Shown here: piece after piece, positions 6,335 through 12,352 of the stretch
Position numbering within the stretch: position 1 is the stretch's first letter
Layout: each line of letters begins with the position of its first letter
Assembly: GCA_937890655.1 (NCBI GenBank)
Contig: CALADT010000154.1
Location: 1 to 12,352, forward strand
Length of the DNA: 12,352 bases
Source: an uncultured Mucispirillum sp.
GTDB taxonomy: Bacteria > Chrysiogenota > Deferribacteres > Deferribacterales > Mucispirillaceae
Reading direction: 5' to 3'
The notes under the pieces: model-generated
What the model saw: only the letters and a program-made list of their open reading frames with translations
Told to the model about the DNA's origin: nothing
Database searches by the model: none
Made by a program: the position numbers and the translations under genes

Positions 6335-7345
6335 TTATTCGTCCATATCATATATTTTTAATTTTTTATGAAGAGTATTTCTATTAATTTTAATAAGCTG
6401 TGCAGCCTGCGACCTATTATCCTTTGATATATCAAGCGCTGCTTGTATAAGTGGTTTTTCCACTGCTTTTAAGTATTCAAAATATGGGTCTATTTTATCA
6501 GAATGGATACCACCTTCTAAAAGCCCCCTTGCAAATTTATAAAGTTCATCAATAACACTTCTATCTGCTTCTATAAACCCTTGTTTTCTTCTAACATCTT
6601 TTGGTAGAGATGAAAGCACAATAGTGCCACTTGTTGCATGGTTTACAGCATGATATACTGTATTATAAAGCTGTCTTAAATTTCCTGGCCATTCATAATT
6701 ATGCATAGCTTCCATAGCTTCTTCATGAATAGGGAGTGCTTTTTTACCATAATAACCTAAATCTCTCATCATAATACGGATTAAGTCTTCAAGGTCCTCT
6801 TTTCTTTCACGAAGTGGTGGAATATTTATAATAATTGCAAAACTATCTCTTAACCGTTGGTTAAATTTATTTTGACGGCAAAGTTCCGTTAAATCCCTAT
6901 TGGTAGAAGATATAAGTTTTGGCACAAATATTCCTAGTTCTTGTTCTGCTTTTATTATAGAATTTAAAAGATATTCTTGCAATTTCATATTAGCAGAAGC
7001 AATATCTGTAATATAAACTGTGCCTTTTTCCCCTTTTTGAAAATATTCATATACTTTATTAAAGCCTAATGAACCTATAATATCATTTAGTTCCACAGGG
7101 TTTATAGTAACAAATTCTCCATTTCTGGAGCTTTTTGTGTGGATATATTCAGCAAGCCTTGCTTTACCTACACCGTCCTCCCCTGAAATATGAATACTAA
7201 CATCAATAGGGGCTACCACTTCTACTAAATCATATATTTTTTTCATTTTAGCAGATTTATTTACAATACTTCTGTTTTTATATTTAGAAGTGGTTTCCTC
7301 GTTTACATTGTTTATATTATCGTTTTCAAATTCTATATTTTCCAT
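6335..7345 (-). CDS. Degenerate sigma54-activator-like AAA+ protein with Fis-type DNA-binding domain
   Basis: A 336-residue protein built like a bacterial enhancer-binding protein without a receiver domain: a short acidic N-terminus (1-25), AAA+ core (about 26-250), linker, and C-terminal Fis helix-turn-helix (296-334, NRSQAAQLIKINRNTLHKKL). Walker A is GEDGVGKA (55-62). The sensor STNRDL (147-152), the PPLRERKEDL motif (176-185) and WPGNLRQL (219-226) are conserved. The GAFTGA loop that contacts sigma54 is absent, with IGSLGFNKVYEYFQKGEKG in its place, and Walker B reads GTVYITDI (108-115) where GTLFLDEI is usual. It is therefore unlikely to be an ordinary sigma54 activator; TyrR-like proteins without GAFTGA are a precedent. 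ATG 7345 is 2 bp after the mrcA stop; the ribosome site is weak. Its targets are unknown. Confidence 0.85.
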   Translation of the reverse strand: MENIEFENDNINNVNEETTSKYKNRSIVNKSAKMKKIYDLVEVVAPIDVSIHISGEDGVGKARLAEYIHTKSSRNGEFVTINPVELNDIIGSLGFNKVYEYFQKGEKGTVYITDIASANMKLQEYLLNSIIKAEQELGIFVPKLISSTNRDLTELCRQNKFNQRLRDSFAIIINIPPLRERKEDLEDLIRIMMRDLGYYGKKALPIHEEAMEAMHNYEWPGNLRQLYNTVYHAVNHATSGTIVLSSLPKDVRRKQGFIEADRSVIDELYKFARGLLEGGIHSDKIDPYFEYLKAVEKPLIQAALDISKDNRSQAAQLIKINRNTLHKKLKIYDMDE

Positions 7346-7347
7346 AA

Positions 7348-9840
7348 TTATTTTCTGTAATTATTTGGTTGTATTTCGTTATTACCATCAACAGGGTATG
7401 GTGCGAACATAATATCCCCTGTAATTACATCTGTTAATTCATTTGTTTCTTTATTTACTTTAAAAAAGCTCATACCCACAGGTTTTGGAAAAAGTTCTAG
7501 TGGTAATATTTCATCTATCATTTTAAAGTAATCTATAAAAATAAGCTGTGAAGTGTTAGCACCTACTGCATAACTTCCCATTTTAGAGTAATCATCATAA
7601 CCTACCCATGCAACAGTTACAAGGTTAGGCATAACCCCTGCGAACCAACAGTCTTTAGAATCGTTTGATGTTCCTGTTTTACCACCAAAAACTCTGCCTA
7701 TATTAACACGGCTTTTCCATGCACCACCTTTTTCAACTACTTTTACAACGCTATCAGTTATTAATGATGCTGTATCTGGCTCTAATACTTTTACCATTTC
7801 AGGTTGCTGAAATTCAAATAAAGTTTTGTTATCAATATCTGCTACCCTTGTAATAAAAAACGGTTTAGATACTCTTAAGCCTTGGTTTGCAAATGTGCTG
7901 TATGCGTATGCAAGCTCTAAAGGAGATGCAGAAAGGCTGCCTAAACTAACAGATAAATCGTTTGGAATTTCTTCAGTAAACCCAAAGTTTTTAGCATATC
8001 TTATAATTTTATTAATACCTATTTTTTCTGCTAGTTTTATTGTAACAGAGTTATTTGATACTTGTAACGCTCTTTCTAAAGTTAGTTCCCCTCTAAACTG
8101 GCCGTCAAAGTTTTTTGGCCTCCATGTTTCTTCCCCTTCTTTTTGGCTTTGTTGTATAACAGGTGTATCATGGAATATACTCATTGGGTAAAACCCACTT
8201 TCATAAGCTGTGGCATATACTAACGGTTTAAATGTGCTACCCACTTGACGTTTTGCCTGTGCTGCCCTATTAAAAAATGATTTAAAATAAGACATACCAC
8301 CAACCATAGCATATATTTCGCCGGTTTTTGGGTTTACAGATACAATAGCACCTTCAAGTGCAGGATTTTGCTCAAGTAAATATACATTTTTATCTTTTAC
8401 TTTTTTAGAAAATGATACATAAATTACATCATTTGTAGTAAATACTTGAGTGAAATTTTTAATCCATTTATCTTTATAATGGGATACCCATTCGTTTTCT
8501 TTAAAATTAATAACCCCTGTGCTGTTATCATAAAGTAATACTTCAAGCTGAGTTTTTGTAACGTTAGTTACCACTGCTTTTTTATAACCTAAATCTTGTA
8601 AATAGCTTGGAATATTATTATCAAGCCTTACATAAGATACGCCATCTTTTTGTTCTTCCCCTTCTTTTAGGGCGTTATTTGTATCGTTTACATCATTTGT
8701 TTCTTCATTTTCATCTTCTACTAATAATTTACCTAACGCACCACCGTAGCCCTCACGTTTGCCTATTGCCATAAGGTTCGTTAAAAGTGCTTTTTCTGCT
8801 GCTATTTGGTAATCAATATTTAATGTAGTATATACTTTTATACCTTTATTTTGTGCATCTTCTATTTTTAATTCTTCTTCAATATATTTATGAACATAGT
8901 CCATAAAATAGCCGGCATACCTTAATCTTAATGGAATAGATTCCACAAGTTTTACACTTTCTTCTAATGCCTGATTATATTCTTCTTCTGTAATATAGTT
9001 AAGCTCTCTCATACGTTTTAACACGTGGTTTCTTCTTTTTATAGAACGGTTTATATTAATATGTGGTGCATAAATTGAAGGCCCTTTTGGGATACCTGCT
9101 ATTATGGCAGCTTCTGCAATAGTTAAATCCTGCACATCTTTACCAAAATAGTTAATAGCTGCTGCCTGAATACCGTATGCTCCACGTCCAAAGTTTACTT
9201 GGTTTAAGTAAAGTTCTAGTATTTTTTCTTTTGATAAATCTCTATCAAGCCTATAAGCTATAATAGCCTCTTTTATTTTCCTTTTTAGTTTTCTTTCAGG
9301 AGTTAAATAAATAACTTTTACAAGCTGTTGAGTAAGTGTAGAGCCACCCTCTATCATTTTACCAGCTTTAATATTTGATACCATAGCACGGGCAATCCCC
9401 CATGGGTCAATACCACTATGTTCATAAAACCTGCCGTCTTCCACTGCTACTACTGCGTGGTAAACATAATGTGGCATTTTATCAATAGATACAGGATAAC
9501 GTCTTTCAGCCCCTAGTTCTGCAATAACTGTTCCCTTAGCATCATAAACAACCATAGGTTCATTATATTTAAATTTACTAAACTCATCAGTTGATGGAAG
9601 TTCTAAACTAATTACATAAATCATAATAACAAGGCCTATAAAACCTAAAACACCTAAACCGAACATAGATGCTATAACATATAATAATATACGCAATTTA
9701 GACCGTTTTTTCTTAGGCTTATTGTTATTGTCATCATTATTATTATCTTCATGATTTGCAGAACTTTCTTTTTCTGCTGCATTTTGTAATTCATGAGTTA
9801 GGTTTTCTATTAGTTTATCATCTTTACTTTCTTCTGACAT
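7348..9840 (-). CDS. mrcA: Penicillin-binding protein 1A (bifunctional class A PBP)
   Basis: Polymerises glycan strands and cross-links peptides in peptidoglycan, anchored in the inner membrane. The 830-residue product has a basic, Asn/Asp-rich cytoplasmic tail (1-48, KPKKKRSKLR before the membrane), one membrane helix (about 50-78), a GT51 glycosyltransferase domain (about 95-270) with catalytic Glu134 in EDGRFYEHSG, GGSTLTQQLVK (165-175) and ELYLNQVNFGRGAYG (209-223), then an inserted region and a transpeptidase domain with Ser535 in STFK, SNN (595-597) and KTG (721-723). All catalytic motifs are intact. An acidic low-complexity insert (about 375-400) splits the middle region. ATG 9840 has TGGAG 7 nt upstream, just after the uvrB stop, 12 bp away. 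Length is normal for PBP1A. Confidence 0.96.
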   Translation of the reverse strand: MSEESKDDKLIENLTHELQNAAEKESSANHEDNNNDDNNNKPKKKRSKLRILLYVIASMFGLGVLGFIGLVIMIYVISLELPSTDEFSKFKYNEPMVVYDAKGTVIAELGAERRYPVSIDKMPHYVYHAVVAVEDGRFYEHSGIDPWGIARAMVSNIKAGKMIEGGSTLTQQLVKVIYLTPERKLKRKIKEAIIAYRLDRDLSKEKILELYLNQVNFGRGAYGIQAAAINYFGKDVQDLTIAEAAIIAGIPKGPSIYAPHININRSIKRRNHVLKRMRELNYITEEEYNQALEESVKLVESIPLRLRYAGYFMDYVHKYIEEELKIEDAQNKGIKVYTTLNIDYQIAAEKALLTNLMAIGKREGYGGALGKLLVEDENEETNDVNDTNNALKEGEEQKDGVSYVRLDNNIPSYLQDLGYKKAVVTNVTKTQLEVLLYDNSTGVINFKENEWVSHYKDKWIKNFTQVFTTNDVIYVSFSKKVKDKNVYLLEQNPALEGAIVSVNPKTGEIYAMVGGMSYFKSFFNRAAQAKRQVGSTFKPLVYATAYESGFYPMSIFHDTPVIQQSQKEGEETWRPKNFDGQFRGELTLERALQVSNNSVTIKLAEKIGINKIIRYAKNFGFTEEIPNDLSVSLGSLSASPLELAYAYSTFANQGLRVSKPFFITRVADIDNKTLFEFQQPEMVKVLEPDTASLITDSVVKVVEKGGAWKSRVNIGRVFGGKTGTSNDSKDCWFAGVMPNLVTVAWVGYDDYSKMGSYAVGANTSQLIFIDYFKMIDEILPLELFPKPVGMSFFKVNKETNELTDVITGDIMFAPYPVDGNNEIQPNNYRK

Positions 9841-9852
9841 TATTTACTCCAT

Positions 9853-11829
9853 CTATTTCTTTTTTGCTTTTAGTTCAAATATAATATCACGCAATTTGGC
9901 AGCTTTTTCAAAATCAAGCTCCTCTGATGCTTTATACATTTTTGCTTCAAGTTTTTCAATATCTTTTTCATTATTACCACTTAATTTTATATCTAAATCG
10001 TCTTTTATTTCAACAGTAAAATAATCTTTTTCATAAATTGATGCTAAAATATCGCTTATTTCACTTTTTACTGTTTCAGGTGTTATGCCGTGTTCTTCGT
10101 TATATGCTTTTTGTTTTGCCCGCCTTCTATTGGTTTCATCAATAGTCTGTTGCATGGCACCACTTACCTTATCTCCATAAAAAATAGCTCTACCTTCTGC
10201 ATTTCTAGCAGCACGGCCAATGGTTTGGATAAGTGATTTTGTAGAACGTAAAAAACCTTCTTTATCAGCATCTAAAATAGCTACAAGTTTTACTTCAGGA
10301 ATATCTAACCCTTCTCTTAAAAGGTTAATACCCACTAGCACGTCAAATTCCCCAAGCCTTAATGATTTTATTATTTTTATTCGCTGCAGAGTATCTATTT
10401 CTGAATGAAGATATTCTACTTTTATACCCATATCTTTATAATATCTTGTTAGTTCTTCTGCCATTCGTTTAGTTAAAGTGGTAACAAGTACCCTGCCACC
10501 TTCTTCTGTAACTTTAAGTATTTCATTATATAAATCATCTACTTGAGTTCTTGAAGGCCTAACTTCAATTTCTGGGTCCATAAGCCCTGTTGGGCGAATA
10601 ATCTGCTCAGCTATTACCCCTTGTGCTTCTTCTATTTCATATTTATCAGGAGTTGCACTAACGTATAATACTTTATTTACTCGGCTGTCAAACTCATCAA
10701 ACTTTAAAGGCCTATTATCAAGAGCCACAGGCAACCTAAACCCAAAATCCACAAGGGTATTTTTTCTTGACCTGTCCCCATTATACATACCCCTTATTTG
10801 TGGTATTGTTATATGGCTTTCATCTATTATAACTAAAGCATCTTTTGGTAAATAACTAATAAGTGTATAAGGAGTAGATCCTGGAGCTCTGCCGTCAAAA
10901 TATCTGGAATAGTTTTCTATACCTGTGCAATAACCTGTTTCTTTCATCATTTCTATATCAAACATAGTGCGTTGAGTTAGCCGTTGCTCTTCTAAAAGTT
11001 TATTACTGCTTACAAATTCAGCACATCTTAATAATAAATCTTTTTTCATTTGCTCAATAACAAAATCCACAGTTATAGCACTTGTAACATAATGAGTATT
11101 TGGATAGATTGAAATTTCTGTTAGCTCTTTTGTGGTTTTACCTGTTAAAGCGTTAAATTCTGATATTCTATCTATTGTATCTCCAAAAAATTCTAACCTA
11201 TATGCTGTTTCATCTTCATGGCTTGGAAATATCTCAATAGTATCCCCTTTTACTCTAAAAACTCCCCTATGAAAATCTACATCATTGCGTTCATACCTAA
11301 CTTGCACTAATTTCATTAGCACATCATCAAAATTATATTCATTATCCACTTCAAAATGCTGTATCATAGTGGCATATGTTTCAGGAGAACCAAGACCATA
11401 TATACAAGATACAGATGCTATAATTATTACATCTCTACGTTCTATTAATGACCTTGTGGCTCTGTTACGTAATTTTTCAATTTCTTCATTAATGGCAGAA
11501 TCTTTTTCAATATATGTATCGCTTGATGGAATATATGCTTCCGGCTGATAATAGTCATAATAACTTACAAAATATTCAACGGCGTTATTAGGAAAAAACT
11601 TTAAAAATTCACCATAAAGTTGTGCAGCTAGTGTTTTATTATGGGCTATAATTAATGTTGGCACCTGCAATTTTTCTATAACATTTGCCATAGTAAATGT
11701 TTTACCACTACCTGTTACACCAAGCAAAACTTGACGTAATGCACCATCATTATAAGAAGATACAATTTGATTTATAGCTTCTACTTGATCCCCTGCTGGC
11801 TTATAATCTGACGATATTTTAAATTCCAA
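9853..11829 (-). CDS. uvrB: Excinuclease ABC subunit B
   Basis: Damage-verification helicase of nucleotide excision repair; takes DNA from UvrA and recruits UvrC. The 658-residue product carries Walker A GVTGSGKT (37-44), the damage-probing beta-hairpin starting YDYYQPEAYIP (91-101), the Walker B-type DESH in LVIIDESHITIPQIRG, helicase motif VI QTIGRAARN, and a C-terminal UVR domain (about 620-655, EELDFEKAAKLRD) that binds UvrC. Length and motifs are normal. The start is TTG 11829, supported by GGGAG 6 nt upstream; no ATG gives the expected N-terminus MEFKISSDYKPAGDQ. It is the first gene of a compact unit with mrcA. A TATAAT at 11874-11869 on the minus strand could be the -10 element, but no good -35 accompanies it. 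I see no LexA-type box. Confidence 0.98.
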   Translation of the reverse strand: MEFKISSDYKPAGDQVEAINQIVSSYNDGALRQVLLGVTGSGKTFTMANVIEKLQVPTLIIAHNKTLAAQLYGEFLKFFPNNAVEYFVSYYDYYQPEAYIPSSDTYIEKDSAINEEIEKLRNRATRSLIERRDVIIIASVSCIYGLGSPETYATMIQHFEVDNEYNFDDVLMKLVQVRYERNDVDFHRGVFRVKGDTIEIFPSHEDETAYRLEFFGDTIDRISEFNALTGKTTKELTEISIYPNTHYVTSAITVDFVIEQMKKDLLLRCAEFVSSNKLLEEQRLTQRTMFDIEMMKETGYCTGIENYSRYFDGRAPGSTPYTLISYLPKDALVIIDESHITIPQIRGMYNGDRSRKNTLVDFGFRLPVALDNRPLKFDEFDSRVNKVLYVSATPDKYEIEEAQGVIAEQIIRPTGLMDPEIEVRPSRTQVDDLYNEILKVTEEGGRVLVTTLTKRMAEELTRYYKDMGIKVEYLHSEIDTLQRIKIIKSLRLGEFDVLVGINLLREGLDIPEVKLVAILDADKEGFLRSTKSLIQTIGRAARNAEGRAIFYGDKVSGAMQQTIDETNRRRAKQKAYNEEHGITPETVKSEISDILASIYEKDYFTVEIKDDLDIKLSGNNEKDIEKLEAKMYKASEELDFEKAAKLRDIIFELKAKKK

Positions 11830-11835
11830 AACTTT

Positions 11836-11840
11836 CTCCC
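11836..11840 (-). promoter_or_regulatory. Ribosome binding site fixing the TTG start of uvrB
   Basis: GGGAG on the minus strand is 6 nt before TTG 11829. With the conserved UvrB N-terminus beginning right there, it supports the non-ATG start. Confidence 0.75.
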
Positions 11841-11986
11841 TATTATCGTTACTATATTATTAACATATATTATACTAAAAATAAATAGATTTTATTAGAA
11901 ATATGTAATATATAAAGTGCTTATTTTATAAACTAATGGTGCAGATTATATTTCTATTTGCATATAAATAACTTTTTAAATATCAA

Positions 11987-12018
11987 ATAAAAAACCTGCC
12001 CCTTTTAAAAGGCAGGTT
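11987..12018 (-). terminator. Rho-independent terminator after the BspA-like gene
   Basis: An 8-bp perfect stem AACCTGCC (11993-12000) with GGCAGGTT (12011-12018) and a 10-nt loop is followed on the minus strand by TTTTTTATTTG. It lies 13 bp after the stop codon of the BspA-like gene and isolates uvrB from it. Confidence 0.88.
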
Positions 12019-12031
12019 ATATTAATTTACA

Positions 12032-12352
12032 TTACCATATTCTATACCATACAGGTGGATTTTTTACTAAGGGGCTACCTTCAAAAATTCCTTTCTTATA
12101 TTTATCTTCAGATACGTTCCACTTACTTAAATCTTGATTAAAACTTGTGGCATTTAAAAACATACCTGACATATTTTTCACATTAGATACATTCCAGTTT
12201 TCTATACCACTAAAATCTGTGCGTTCACTTTCATAAAATAAGTAAGCCATATTATCTATTTTACTAACATCTATTTCACCAAGATTTATACTGTTATCAT
12301 TCACTAATTTTTTAATTCATCAAGTGTAGCAGGGTGATATTTTATAGCTGCT
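12032..12352 (-). pseudogene. BspA-like (DUF285) surface repeat protein, C-terminal end, frameshifted
   Basis: The visible part reads AAIKYHPATLDELKN from the right edge in one frame (12351-12307), reaching TAG at 12306-12304. In the next frame it continues LVNDNSINLGEIDVSKIDNMAYLF and onward to 12032. Joined, this is a typical linker and DUF285 unit (INLGEIDVSKIDNMAYLF, FSGIENWNVSNVKNMSGMF, FNQDLSKWNVS) ending in FEGSPLVKNPPVW. DUF285 repeats form leucine-rich-like solenoids on surface or secreted proteins, often in host-associated bacteria. The join falls in a run of six A (12313-12308); one more A would restore the frame. A GTG at 12304 could open a separate 90-codon frame, but it would begin inside a conserved repeat. 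The remainder lies beyond the right edge. It may be a true pseudogene, a slippage site or a sequencing error. Confidence 0.7.

Noticed and set aside
7826..8191. Plus-strand open frame inside mrcA
   Set aside because: Antisense to the transpeptidase domain, with no own signals.
10220..10408. Plus-strand open frame inside uvrB, and another at 11285-11548
   Set aside because: Both are antisense to conserved UvrB helicase regions.

Overview
The window is a low-GC, strongly AT-biased bacterial segment in which every supported gene lies on the minus strand, so transcription runs from the right edge to the left. A lone F0 gene set (atpI, atpB, atpE) behind hemL, a TehA/SLAC1-type channel, a BspA-like surface repeat protein, heavy use of ATA isoleucine codons and Gram-negative-style cell-wall genes suggest a host-associated Gram-negative anaerobe. 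A Deferribacterota member such as Mucispirillum is my best guess. This is inference from gene content and composition, not a confirmed identification.

Right to left the layout is as follows. (1) The C-terminal end of a BspA-like (DUF285) repeat protein enters from the right edge, is frameshifted at a run of six A, and ends in a clear terminator. (2) A tightly packed cluster follows: uvrB (TTG start), a class A penicillin-binding protein (mrcA), a degenerate sigma54-activator-like AAA+/Fis protein and a secreted DUF2141 protein, with gaps of 12, 2 and 2 bp. (3) Next is a monocistronic TDT/SLAC1-family anion channel with a candidate promoter and a hairpin terminator. (4) Last is an operon hemL-atpZ-atpI-atpB-atpE, started by a good sigma70-like promoter and closed by a strong terminator. 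It carries membrane-sector subunits a and c and the assembly factors, but no F1 genes and no subunit b, so those must lie elsewhere. (5) At the left edge is a coiled-coil, membrane-anchored protein gene that reads as one frame broken by two in-frame stop codons.

The most unusual structure lies inside the ATP synthase operon. Between atpB and atpE there are about 600 bp without a gene, mostly filled by three tandem copies (189-190 bp period) of a roughly 120-130 bp imperfect palindrome. In the mRNA each copy would fold into a long hairpin between the 1-copy subunit a and the multi-copy subunit c. The outermost arm of the third copy overlaps the atpB stop codon.

Other points of interest are the loss of the GAFTGA loop and normal Walker B in the AAA+/Fis protein, a c subunit with a signal-peptide-like N-terminus and a mixed ion-site sequence, and two damaged genes at the two edges. 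I saw no tRNA, rRNA, CRISPR array, transposase or phage gene. I did not find a convincing new multi-gene system; the hairpin array and the divergent regulator are the best candidates for something undescribed.
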